Shown here piece by piece: positions 1-9,700 of a stretch of 64,000 nucleotides of DNA. The DNA comes from Paraflavisolibacter caeni (GTDB taxonomy: Bacteria > Bacteroidota > Bacteroidia > Chitinophagales > Chitinophagaceae). Location of the stretch: the NCBI RefSeq assembly GCF_025628885.1, contig NZ_JAOTIF010000001.1, forward strand, positions 682,001-746,000, read 5' to 3'. The notes under the pieces were generated by a model. It was not told the origin of the DNA. It did no database searches and saw only the letters and a program-made list of their open reading frames with translations. The position numbers were made by a program, and so were the translations under genes. Positions within the stretch are counted from its first letter, which is position 1. Each line of letters opens with the position of its first letter.

Positions 1-55
1 AAAAGATTTACAGCTTCCTGTTTTCAAGGATTCTGTCTCCAATTTCCAATTTTAA
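1..55 (+). CDS. rfbC: C-terminal tail of dTDP-4-dehydrorhamnose 3,5-epimerase (partial)
   Basis: Only the last 17 codons are in the window, read in the frame that starts at base 2 and ends with TAA at 53-55. The peptide begins KDLQLPVF and resembles the end of RmlC/RfbC proteins, where a Ser-x-Lys-Asp stretch is followed by a few residues. The next gene starts two bases later and encodes RmlD, the next enzyme in the dTDP-L-rhamnose pathway, which supports the assignment. The match itself is short, so the call leans on context. Confidence 0.5.
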   Translation, partial: KDLQLPVFKDSVSNFQF

Positions 56-57
56 TT

Positions 58-921
58 ATGAAAAAGATCATTGTTATAGGCTCACATGGCCAATTGGGGA
101 GTGAGCTCAAGGAGTTGGCTTCCCGCTTCAAAGGTTACCAATTCTTCTTTTATGATAAGGAACATCTGGATATTGTTCAAAAGGATGAAGTAGACAGAAC
201 TATTGAAGAAATCAAACCAGATTACTTGGTGAATTGCGCTGCATATACTGCAGTTGACAAGGCGGAAACAGATGCTACACTTGCATTTGCCATCAATAGT
301 GAGGCTGTACGAAATCTTGCCGAAGCATGTACCGGGCACAATGTTAAGTTGGTACATGTGTCTACTGATTATGTATTTGACGGAAAGGCAACCCAACCTT
401 ATAAGGAATCTGATCCGGTGAATCCTGCCAATGTATATGGCCAATCAAAATTGAAAGGGGAAGAAGAAGCAGTTCAAGCGAACACTGATGTGATCATAAT
501 CCGTACGGCCTGGGTATACTCCACCTATGGTGCCAACTTTGTAAAAACTATGCTCCGGTTAATGCAAAGCAGGCCTGAAATAGGTGTGGTTGCTGATCAA
601 TACGGAACACCTACCAATGCTGCTGATCTGGCAGAGGTAATTATGCAGATTATTGATGGTGGCAAATGGGTACCCGGTATCTATCATTTTACAAATGAGG
701 GTTTGATCAGTTGGTTCGATTTTGCTAATGAGATCAAAAGGCTTTCCAATGCATCCTGCACGGTTAATCCAATTACAACAGAGCAATATCCTACGCCTGC
801 ACAGCGCCCCCAGTATTCCGTTCTTGATAAAACTAAAATACAGCAAACGTTCGGTATCAAACTGAAAAACTGGAGAGAGAGCCTGGAGAAATGTATTGGG
901 AAAATGAAAATAACCTCTTAA
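58..921 (+). CDS. rfbD: dTDP-4-dehydrorhamnose reductase RmlD
   Basis: This enzyme does the NAD(P)H-dependent reduction of dTDP-6-deoxy-L-lyxo-4-hexulose to dTDP-L-rhamnose, the last step in making the activated sugar for surface polysaccharides. The 287-aa length is normal for the family. A Rossmann glycine motif is at residues 8-14 (GSHGQLG), the STDYVFDG block is near 102-109, and the short-chain dehydrogenase Tyr127/Lys131 pair lies in YGQSK. It follows the tail of a likely rmlC by two bases, so the two are probably cotranscribed. A strong hairpin terminator follows at 945-983. Confidence 0.93.
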   Translation: MKKIIVIGSHGQLGSELKELASRFKGYQFFFYDKEHLDIVQKDEVDRTIEEIKPDYLVNCAAYTAVDKAETDATLAFAINSEAVRNLAEACTGHNVKLVHVSTDYVFDGKATQPYKESDPVNPANVYGQSKLKGEEEAVQANTDVIIIRTAWVYSTYGANFVKTMLRLMQSRPEIGVVADQYGTPTNAADLAEVIMQIIDGGKWVPGIYHFTNEGLISWFDFANEIKRLSNASCTVNPITTEQYPTPAQRPQYSVLDKTKIQQTFGIKLKNWRESLEKCIGKMKITS

Positions 922-944
922 CGCTTACTACATTCTTATACAAT

Positions 945-983
945 AAAAAAAGCGCTCAATCTTGAAAGTTGGAGCGCTTTTTT
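945..983. terminator. Bidirectional intrinsic terminator between rmlD and the LacI-type gene
   Basis: An A-tract followed by AGCGCTC pairs with GAGCGCT followed by a T-tract, leaving a loop of about 14 bases. The A and T tracts make it usable in both directions, which suits the convergent genes on either side. Confidence 0.85.
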
Positions 984-1067
984 ATGTAATAAAATCTTTA
1001 TTAATTTTTAATAAATGTTAGCTTGGGATATCCAGCTAATACGAAAACAGTTCCTGAGTTTAGGCAA

Positions 1068-2120
1068 TTACAATTTCGCTTTTATTTTTTCTTTGTTTAC
1101 GTTAATAGAAGATTCTCTAACAACCAGGTCTGTATCAAGCATTTTTGTTTCAAACTTTGTAATAGGACGTTTGCTTTCGATGATTTGGATCAAATGTTCT
1201 ATGGCTACCTGTCCAATTTCAAAGGCTGGCTGGCGAACTGCAGTTAATGTCGGAGAGAATAAATGGGCAAGGTTGGTATTAGTGAAGCCGGTAAAGCCTA
1301 GTTCCTTATTTAATTTCAATTCCTTGATGATACCGAAGCAAACCATAGTGATCCGGTCGCCAGCACAAAAAATAGCATCAGGCTTGTTTTCCCCTTTCTG
1401 CAATACGTTCACAGCCTCTTCAACTTCTTCTACAATCATACCGCCATGATTGCAATGTTTAATAAGAGTTTCGTTGAATGGAATACCATGCTTTTCCAAA
1501 GCATTTTTATACCCTCTCAACCTTTCTTTTGTAATGGATAGAAATGCTGAGCTGGTGATATGTGCGATATTTCTGAAACCCTGAAAAATAAGGTGCTCAG
1601 TTGCATCAAATGCCCCCTGGTAATTATTGGCAACTACTTTGTGAGTTTCAATTTCATCTGGAATACGATCAAAAAAGACAATAGGCAGTCCTTTCTCATG
1701 TAATTCCTTAAAGAAGGAAATATCAGATGTCTCGCTCGACAAGGATACCAATAAGCCATCTACTGAACGTGAAACTAGGTGCTGAACGTTCACTTTTTCG
1801 CGTTCCTGTGATTCGTGGCTTTGGGTAATGATTACATGATAGCCTTTGTTATAAGCGATCGACTCTATGCCATTGATAGCTTGCGAGAAATAAGTATTGG
1901 CAATTTCACTTACAACTACACCGATAGCACGGCTTCTCCGCTCTTTTAGGCTTAGTGCAATGGGATTTGGCCGATAGTTGATCTGTTCTGCATACTCCAA
2001 AACCAGCTTCTTGGTTTCAGGGCTTATTTCATAGCTGCCTCTTAAAGCTCTGGAAACAGTGGATGTTGACAGATTAAGTGCTTTGGCAATGTCTTTTATC
2101 GTAACTGTATCAAACTTCAT
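1068..2120 (-). CDS. LacI family transcriptional regulator
   Basis: This is a 350-aa DNA-binding regulator of the LacI/GalR type. The N-terminal helix-turn-helix (about residues 6-26, with TVTIKDIAKALNLS and TVSRAL) and hinge (NYRPN) are textbook. The rest is a periplasmic-binding-protein-like sugar-sensing domain beginning RAIGVVV. The start is an ATG at 2120. No sugar-utilisation operon is beside it: the neighbours are rmlD (convergent) and an outer membrane protein 476 bases away on the other strand. Its target therefore cannot be read from context. The divergent 2597 gene is a possible target, but that is only an inference. Confidence 0.92.
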   Translation of the reverse strand: MKFDTVTIKDIAKALNLSTSTVSRALRGSYEISPETKKLVLEYAEQINYRPNPIALSLKERRSRAIGVVVSEIANTYFSQAINGIESIAYNKGYHVIITQSHESQEREKVNVQHLVSRSVDGLLVSLSSETSDISFFKELHEKGLPIVFFDRIPDEIETHKVVANNYQGAFDATEHLIFQGFRNIAHITSSAFLSITKERLRGYKNALEKHGIPFNETLIKHCNHGGMIVEEVEEAVNVLQKGENKPDAIFCAGDRITMVCFGIIKELKLNKELGFTGFTNTNLAHLFSPTLTAVRQPAFEIGQVAIEHLIQIIESKRPITKFETKMLDTDLVVRESSINVNKEKIKAKL

Positions 2121-2596
2121 GGTAATGAGCAGAATAAGTGCTTAAAAGTATCGAATTTTATGCTTCAACCTTAATGAATAATAGTTCTAATGATTATGAA
2201 TGCCTTTTTAGTAAATAAAGCCATTCATATTCGAATACAATTCTAAATTTTTGTCATAGTATATTTAATGAACGTAGTCTAATATCTCAAATTGTAGTAT
2301 CCCTTTCAATCCAATAAACAATTGCTTCAGAAAAATTGGCAAAGATTGAAAGGGCTTATTCCAGGCCAGTGCTGAATAAAGCAGAGAATTAGTAGTAGAT
2401 TTGTAAAACAACTGCATATGACTGCTTAACATCTGTAACGCCTATTTAACTAAGTCAAATCATTACATCTTCAAAAATGAAAATTGGATGGATTATGATT
2501 TTACAGCAGAAACTCATTTCGTACGGTCAGGCTTAACTGCTTTAAAGAATTTCCAATAATCAAAAGTAAGTTCATGAGCGCAAATCATAATTTTTT
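2121..2596. other. Intergenic region (476 bases) between divergent genes
   Basis: AT-rich and without a convincing open reading frame. It must hold the promoters for the LacI-type gene on the left and the outer membrane protein on the right. I see no clean long palindrome that could be named as the LacI-type operator. Confidence 0.5.
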
Positions 2597-3898
2597 ATGC
2601 ATTTACTTATAAAAAACTGTAAGTCTTTTGCGCAGATAGTTATTGTTGTGCTATCAGTATCGGCATGTTGTTTATTGAATACTTCAAAAGCACAAAAAAC
2701 AGAGGCCCAGAAAAAGGATACAGTACAGCCTATGGATATATCAGATGTCTTTCTTAAAATAACAAAGAGAAAGGCAGATACTTTGAAGCTTGGTAAAAAA
2801 ACAGGAATTGCTTTATTACCTTCATTCGGATATAATCCAAGTTTTGGTTTTATAATTGGTGCAAAAATATCCGGTGGAAAGCAAAACGGTAGCCCGGAAA
2901 ATACTATTTATTCTGTTTATGGACTGGAAGGCTTTTATTCTTCCAAGGGAATAAAGAACGTACAGTTCAGGCATAATCTGTTTACGGCTCAAAATCGATG
3001 GAACTGGCAAGGCAACTGGCAAATTGCCCGGTACGGACAGGTAGATTATGGATTGGGTACAAAGAAAAGGGCAGGTGGTAGCGGCAACGGTTTCAATATT
3101 AATGAATTACCAACTAAAATTGCTGATAGTGCCTACCCCATTAAGTATACTTATTTAAGATTATTTGAAAAGTTGTATCGAAAAATTGCACAGCATTGGT
3201 TTGTTGGGGCGGGTATCAATATCAATATGTTCTCAAACATCGAAGAGGAAAAAAACACAAATTTGTTGGGCACGCCACATAAACGGTATAGTTTGCGTAA
3301 TGGCTTTGATACAACTGGGTATTCACTCAACGGCTTTATACTAACTCTACAATATAATACAAGGGAACACCCTGTACGATCTTATGGAGGGATATACGCT
3401 GATCTGAGCTTTTGTTTTAATCCGGTATGGCTGGGAAGTAATAAGCAATCACTACAACTTCAATATGAATTTAGAAAGTATTGGTCTTTAAGCAAGCGCA
3501 ACCCGGAACATGTCATAGCTCTTTGGCATTGGGCATCTTACGAATTGGGCGGCGAATTACCGTACTTGGGATTACCTGGCACAGCATCTGATACATATGG
3601 CCGGAGCGGCAGGGGTTATACATTGGGATACTTTAAAGGTCCATCTTATGCATATTTAGAAAGCGAATACCGGTTTCCAATTTTACGTAACAAATTTTTG
3701 AGTGGGGTTTGTTTTTTTAATCTGCAATCCGCTTCAGATGATAATAATACAAAGGTTTTCGATTCATGGGAGCCAGGCGGCGGAGTTGGTCTACGGGTTC
3801 TTTTTAAAAAACAAGGTCGGATAACTTTATGTGCCGATTTTGCAAAAGGGAAATATGGGTCCGATGGAATTTTCTTTGGATTGAATGAAGTGTTTTAG
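2597..3898 (+). CDS. BamA/TamA-like outer membrane beta-barrel protein
   Basis: A 433-aa protein with an N-terminal hydrophobic signal segment (about residues 10-33) and a short polar linker. The remainder is rich in alternating aromatic and glycine beta-strands and ends in phenylalanine (GLNEVF), as expected for an outer-membrane barrel. Blocks such as GGVGLRV and the final strand resemble the surface antigen (Bac_surface_Ag) barrel of Omp85 proteins. No POTRA domains are visible, so it is a short relative rather than BamA itself. The substrate is unknown. It precedes the lipoprotein gene at 3944 by 45 bases and may be cotranscribed with it. Confidence 0.7.
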   Translation: MHLLIKNCKSFAQIVIVVLSVSACCLLNTSKAQKTEAQKKDTVQPMDISDVFLKITKRKADTLKLGKKTGIALLPSFGYNPSFGFIIGAKISGGKQNGSPENTIYSVYGLEGFYSSKGIKNVQFRHNLFTAQNRWNWQGNWQIARYGQVDYGLGTKKRAGGSGNGFNINELPTKIADSAYPIKYTYLRLFEKLYRKIAQHWFVGAGININMFSNIEEEKNTNLLGTPHKRYSLRNGFDTTGYSLNGFILTLQYNTREHPVRSYGGIYADLSFCFNPVWLGSNKQSLQLQYEFRKYWSLSKRNPEHVIALWHWASYELGGELPYLGLPGTASDTYGRSGRGYTLGYFKGPSYAYLESEYRFPILRNKFLSGVCFFNLQSASDDNNTKVFDSWEPGGGVGLRVLFKKQGRITLCADFAKGKYGSDGIFFGLNEVF

Positions 3899-3943
3899 TG
3901 AATTCGATTAAAGAAATCTATTGACTTAATAAAGCTTTAACCA

Positions 3944-4724
3944 TTGAAAAAGCTACTTTTTGCCAGTATATTCATATCGTTTATCATTGGCTTTTATACC
4001 TGCAAGACACCTTCTACTACAACAAAAAATATGGCATCAACTAAGTCTGATAACAGCCGCAACTCACTTGATTGGGATGGTATCTATCGGGGCGTTCTTC
4101 CCTGTGCCGATTGCCAGGGCATTCAAACCACTGTTTATCTGAATAAAGATCTTAGTTATCGTCTCAAATTAAAATACCTCGGCAAATCAGACAGTGCACA
4201 CGAGTATTCGGGCAAGTTCAGTTGGAACAATGAGGGCAGTACGATAACCTTGGACGGCCAGGAAAAAAGCAGCTACTTTGTAGGTGAAAATACTTTGACA
4301 CAATTGGATAAAAATGGCAATAAGATCTCTGGTGGGTTGGCCGGTAAATATATTTTAAGCAAAGAATATTATGCCCTGCTGGAAAAATACTGGAAGCTTA
4401 CTGAACTTTATGGACAACCGGTTAGTGTGGACAGCACATATCGCAAAGAGCCACATATCATCTTTAAGGATGAGGAGAACAGGTTTATCGGTATTGGTGG
4501 ATGTAACAGCATTTCCGGCACTTATGATTTGGGTAGTGGAAACAGGATCTTACTTTCTAAGGTCATATCCACCCGGATGGCCCTGTCCGGCTTTGGAAGT
4601 AGAAACCAAATTCTTGCAAGCCCTGCAAGCAGCGGATAATTTCAATGTTACGGGTGATGTCCTGGTATTAAATAAAGCCCGGATGGCTGCCTTAGCCAGG
4701 TTCAAAACTGTTTACATGAAATAA
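3944..4724 (+). pseudogene. NlpE/META-domain lipoprotein with a one-base frameshift
   Basis: The reading frame opens at a TTG (3944) with a lipoprotein-type signal ending near FYTC. An NlpE-like domain follows (GIYRGVLPCADCQGI), then a META/HslJ domain. The META domain breaks after ISTRMA: the first frame runs on to a stop at 4637-4639 with unrelated residues. Dropping one C from the CCC run at 4581-4583 restores CPALEVETKFLQALQAADN and the normal META ending (NKARMAALARFKTVYMK), stopping at 4724. The repaired protein would be about 259 aa. This could be a true inactivating frameshift or a sequencing or assembly error in a short C run. META-domain lipoproteins are linked to heat or copper and envelope stress in other bacteria. 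Confidence 0.8.
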
Positions 4725-5093
4725 TCCTATACATCGCTTTTTGATTCTGTTTCTGTGGACACAATCTTTACACCTATGATTTTGGTGGTAAAATATGCGG
4801 ATAACTTATCTTTCTTAAAGTTAGTAATTCCAAATAAATTTTGAGGGATGTTCATATGGTGACTAAAATGGATAATAATAATTGTTGTATATTTAATATA
4901 CTTTCAGATCGCTTTAGCTTATTTCAAAAAGAGTTGGAAAGAAGGGATCTTTCCTTTAAATGTTTTTTTTCTGCACAGTCATTTGTAAATCTATCATAAA
5001 GATCAGTGTTTAAAATTACTGCCCTGTGAGAAGGCCAGGCCGGTGTTTATCCGAAATAACAGATTTGTTTACATAACTCAAAAATACATTGAT
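4725..5093. other. Intergenic region (369 bases)
   Basis: AT-rich. It holds one 47-codon open frame (4856-4999) preceded by GAGGGATG, whose product has no recognisable features. I see no terminator hairpin with a T-run. The promoter of the TPR gene must lie in the right part. Confidence 0.4.
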
Positions 5094-5915
5094 ATGAAAA
5101 GGGTTTTATTACTTATTGCCGCCTTTTTTATATACACTGCGGTATCTGCTCAAACAATTACAATGGGAAAAAAATGCCGCGAGCAAAACAATAATGGGAT
5201 TAGTTTATTAAAGGAAAAAAAATATCAGGAAGCCATTGACGCCTTTACTGCCATGGAAAAATCATGCACGACAAAAGATGCTAAAGAAGCAACTGCTGTG
5301 GGCAAGGCCGAAGCTTATAACGGCTTGGCTAAATATGAAGAGGCCATAGTGGCCAGTGATGCTGCATTAAAAGTAACAAAAAACAAGAGTGTTGCTGCGC
5401 TTTTTCAAAAAGCTTTAGCTCAAAATAAACTGAAGCAATTTGATGCAGCCAATCAAACCTTTTCAAAATTGATAGCTCTTACCGAAAAAAATCAGGATAC
5501 AAAAGCTAGAGCTTCCAACTATGCATTAATGTCTGCATTCCATTGGCGTCAATTAAACAATGCTGATAGCGCCAATTACTTTCTTGAGAAAGCCGTGGCC
5601 TTAGATCCTTCCAATCCAAACTATGTAATACAAAAAGGAGATATGTTGTGTGATGAAAAAAAATACGATGAAGCATTTGTGCAATATGATAAAGCAGTTG
5701 AAATGGGAAAGGCCGACGCTGAGATGTATGAGATACGAAGCAATGCGCGAGTGAAAATGTTACAGGAAAAATACCATACCAATAATACGCAAGAGCTGCG
5801 AAGTAAAATGTCTGCACAGGAAAGGGACCAGGTGTGCGTAGAATTAAAAAAAGCCATATCCCTGGGCTTGAAAGATATGAAACAAGATATGTTTGCTTCC
5901 CTGGTTTGTAAATAA
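5094..5915 (+). CDS. Secreted TPR-repeat protein
   Basis: The best start is the ATG at 5094, which gives MKRVLLLIAAFF, a clean signal peptide cut near VSAQ. A GTG 51 bases upstream is in frame but would bury the signal. The mature part of about 255 aa is built of helical TPR-like repeats (for example NGISLLKEKKYQEAIDAF, then AYNGLAKYEEAI, then GDMLCDEKKYDEAFVQYDKA). Such proteins act as periplasmic scaffolds, and no catalytic motif is present. It lies 11 bases upstream of the OmpA-like lipoprotein gene, so the two are almost certainly one transcript. Confidence 0.75.
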   Translation: MKRVLLLIAAFFIYTAVSAQTITMGKKCREQNNNGISLLKEKKYQEAIDAFTAMEKSCTTKDAKEATAVGKAEAYNGLAKYEEAIVASDAALKVTKNKSVAALFQKALAQNKLKQFDAANQTFSKLIALTEKNQDTKARASNYALMSAFHWRQLNNADSANYFLEKAVALDPSNPNYVIQKGDMLCDEKKYDEAFVQYDKAVEMGKADAEMYEIRSNARVKMLQEKYHTNNTQELRSKMSAQERDQVCVELKKAISLGLKDMKQDMFASLVCK

Positions 5916-5926
5916 AAAATTAAGCT

Positions 5927-6580
5927 ATGAAAAAGACTATATTATGCATTACAGCCGCATCAATTCTTTTTGCTGGATGTTCAACCATGAATAAGCAACA
6001 AAAAGGAACTATAATAGGTGCTGGCGGAGGCGCTGCTATAGGCGCAGCAGTTACCAAAGGAAGCATTTGGGGTATACTGGCTGGTGCGGCCATTGGCGGT
6101 GCTGCCGGCAATCTGATTGGTAAGAAAATGGATACCCAGGCAAAGGACTTGAAACAAGCCGTACCAACTGCACAGGTTGAAAGGGTAGGTGAAGGTATCA
6201 ACATGACATTTGGATCGGAGCTTATGTTCGAAAAAAACTCCAGTGTAATCAACGACTCTTATAAAAGCGATCTGGCCAGTGCTGTAGAGGTGTTTAACAA
6301 ATATCCGGAAACAAATATTGTTATAGAAGGCCATACTGATGATTCAGGTAGTGATGAATACAATATGACATTGTCCGAAAAGCGTGCTAATGCTGTAAAG
6401 GATTTTTTTATTTCAAAAGGAGTTAGTGCAGATCGCCTCACTACAAAAGGGTATGGAGAAACGCAACCCAAATATGCCAACGACACCGAAGAGAATCGCA
6501 AGAAAAATCGACGTGTAGAACTGGCAATAGTTGCTAATGAAAAGATGAAAGAAGAAGCTAAAGAAGGAAAACTTAAATAA
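5927..6580 (+). CDS. OmpA-family peptidoglycan-binding lipoprotein with glycine zipper
   Basis: A 217-aa protein. The signal ends in a good lipobox (LFAGC, Cys18). Residues about 28-66 form a glycine/alanine-zipper segment (GAGGGAAIGAA, GAAIGGAAGNLIG). The C-terminal half is an OmpA-like domain with the diaminopimelate-contacting signature IEGHTDDSGSDEYN followed by LSEKRANAVKDFF and NRRVELAI. The architecture matches the small OmpA-type lipoproteins (YiaD-like) that tether the outer membrane to peptidoglycan. It shares a likely operon with the TPR gene before it. Confidence 0.88.
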   Translation: MKKTILCITAASILFAGCSTMNKQQKGTIIGAGGGAAIGAAVTKGSIWGILAGAAIGGAAGNLIGKKMDTQAKDLKQAVPTAQVERVGEGINMTFGSELMFEKNSSVINDSYKSDLASAVEVFNKYPETNIVIEGHTDDSGSDEYNMTLSEKRANAVKDFFISKGVSADRLTTKGYGETQPKYANDTEENRKKNRRVELAIVANEKMKEEAKEGKLK

Positions 6581-6739
6581 TACCCTTCTGAATATATACC
6601 AATTGATCAAGTTATGACCGTAGCTGTTTTTACGAACACGATACGCTGTGCCGGTTAAAAATTCACTGATCAGGCAGCAAAAACAGAGCAGAAATAATTA
6701 TTGTAAATTTAGTGACGTCAATAGGTTACTTTAAAAATT

Positions 6740-9700
6740 ATGGTTCAGAAATGGATCAAAAGAGCCGTTATTTTTTTTGCAATAATTATTTTTTTAATTG
6801 CAGGTTTTCTATTATTTCTCCACACACCCATTGGCAAATCAATCGTAAGACAAAAGGTTGAAAGCTATTTGCAACAGAAATGGATGACTGGGGTGAATAT
6901 TGGAAGTATCGATTACCGATTGCCAAACTGGATCGTCCTTGAGCAGGTGCTCATTTTGGATCGTAAAAGGGATACGCTGTTAAGCGGTGGCCGCCTGTAT
7001 GCCGGAATCAAGCCCCTTAAACTCCTTTCGAATACAGTTGATATCACTGGGGTTAGTTTAGAGGAGATTACGCTTCATTTAGGCCGCGAAGCCGGGGATA
7101 CCGCCTTCAATTTCCAGTTCATCCTTGATGCTTTTACGCCTTCTTCCAAGCCAAAGACAGCCCCATCAAAAAGCACTCCCATGCAATTGTCGGCTAATAA
7201 GCTCTTCCTGGATAATGTCAGGTTTAGCTTAAACGATAAGAAGGGGAAGTTTTACCTTTCTGCAGTCATTGGCAGTTTTTCCTGTACTCCTGATGAGCTT
7301 AACCTGGAAAAAACGACTTTCCGTGTCAATCAACTCCTGCTAATGAACAGCCAGGTATCCATTATTGACTCATTCTCATCGGGAAATAGTAAGCCTGTAA
7401 CAACTTCCAGTAGCCGGGCTGACCCGGCTGCCCTGGTAGTGGCCATCAATAAATTGGGGTTACAAAACATCCGGTTTTCATACCACGGCCCCTGCGATAA
7501 GACAGGTATTGATATCCTGGTAGATAGCTTGCAATTCAAAGATGGATTTTTGGACCTGGCCAGCCAAACTATTAAGGGCAGGCATATTAGCATAAACAAG
7601 TCAACTGTTGAACTGTTGAGCTGTATTCCGGCCAGGAAGGTAGCTTCTGAAAAAGAGCAGAAGCAATCGCCCACTAAAAATTATTATTGGGATATCCATG
7701 TAGACACGATTACGTTAAACAATAATTCATTTGCCTACCATAATTCAGCGGTTCCTGCAAAGGGTGGATTAGACTGGCAGCATCTCAATCTTCAAAGAAT
7801 TAGCCTGGTAATCACTCATGGTGATCTCGATTCTTCACGCCTGCTCACAAATCTGGATGTCCGCTCCCTGCTGATGAATGATCAGCTTAACTTTAAAAAA
7901 ATGACTGCCCAGGTCCGGCTCACTAAAAGCCTGTTGAGTGTAAGCGATCTTAGTGCCGCCATCAATCAGTCTCAATTGTCTACAAGAGGAAACCTTATAT
8001 TGCCTTACGGGCCTGGTTCTTACCAGGCTGCTAACCCTCCCAAAGTCCGGATTAAAAATTCAACCATCAATTATGGAGACCTGTTGTTGATACAACCCGG
8101 CCTAAAAAAAATATTACCTGTTTCGCTGTTGCCATCCGAAAATATAATGGTCTCAGCGAATGTTTCGGGAGACCTGTTCAACTTCAAGGCGGAAGAAGTT
8201 CGCCTTACAACTTCCAGTAAACAGGTTCAATTCAATGGCAGCATAGATTTGAATATCAGAGGCTCAACCGCGCCAGTTTATAAGGCTACCATTGATCAAC
8301 TGCATCTAAAAAAACAAATACTTTCAAAGGACCTTCTAGACCAGATTGAAAAAGCAAATACCAGGCTGCCCGGAGATGTCGCTATGGCAGGCCAAATACA
8401 GGGAACTGGCAAAAAGCTTACAGCCGATCTGAGGCTGAACAGCACATTAGGGCAATTGAATGTTAAAGGAACTGCTCAAAATATCAGTGATCCCAACCAA
8501 CTGGATTATGATTTTCAATTGGATGCCAACCAATTTGAAACCGGAAAATTGTTAGGGCTTGATTCTATTTTGGGAAAAACTACCGGCCATGTTTTGATCA
8601 AAGGCAGAGGAATACAGATGGGCCAATTGGCTGCAACTGTTGTACTGCAGCTTGCATCTGCAACGATCCAAGGGTATTCCTATTCCAATATTAACCTGGA
8701 AGGCGGAATCTCCAAATCAGTGTTTACTGCAAGAGGACGGATCGATGATCCCAACCTGGAAACAGAAATAGACCTCCAGGGTCATATCAGCAACCGGGGC
8801 ACTGCTGTGCAGGGGAATATTCTTATTGGGAGGGCTGACCTTAATAAGATTCATCTTACTGGCGATAGCATCATTGTAGCCTCCAACATCAATATTGATG
8901 CAGATTATGCAAGCCCACAACGAATCAATGCAAGTATCAGGGCAGATAGTAATAGAATCACCGTCCGGGGAAAGGAGGTTTTTGCAGACAGTATTTCATT
9001 CATTTGTAAATCTGACCCGGACAGTACTCTTCTATTGGCCAATGCTCCATTTATCAATGCAACACTGAGGTGCAATTATCCGGTTAATATGCTTTCCTCA
9101 GAAATCTCGTCTTTATTGAAAGCTGTTTACCTGGTGAAAGACCAGGCACATGTAGATCTCGGTCTGCCAGGTATGCGGAATCGCCGGACCAGTGTTGATG
9201 TGAAATTGACACAAGATGAATTATTGAGTTCATTGGTGCCGGAGCTTACATTCAATGAACCAGTAATGATAAATGGCACCTATGATGCAGGCAAAAAAGA
9301 TTCTTTTCTTTTTATTAAGATGTCAGCTCCCAGTATTCAGTATGACAATTATGTGGGTAATGATTTGCAATTTAAAGCGGAGTCATCCGATTCGGCAATA
9401 CAGTTTGTTTTATCAGGACGGGAAATACTTGGCGGAGCTAAGCCGCTTGCTTCCCCAAATATTACCGGCGAGTTGCGGAAAGACAAGTTGGATGTAAAGG
9501 GCAAGGTAGAAGACACTACGGGTAAGGAGTATTATTCGGGAAGTGTAGGTGTAACATTCGAAAAGAACAGAACTATATTCAGGCTGTCAGATGATTTAAA
9601 CCTTAACTATTCTAAATGGAAAGTACCCATTGACAATAGTGTGACTGTTCAAAAGGATGGTTTTATTGTGGACAATCTTTCTCTTGAAAATAAAGGCCAA

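Noticed and set aside
1015-1449. A 144-codon open frame antisense to the LacI-type regulator
   Set aside because: It overlaps the regulator's effector domain on the other strand and shows no motif.
4856-4999. A 47-codon open frame with GAGGGATG before its ATG
   Set aside because: The peptide is Cys/Phe-scattered without a signal or domain. Conservation cannot be tested here, so it is noted only in the intergenic entry.
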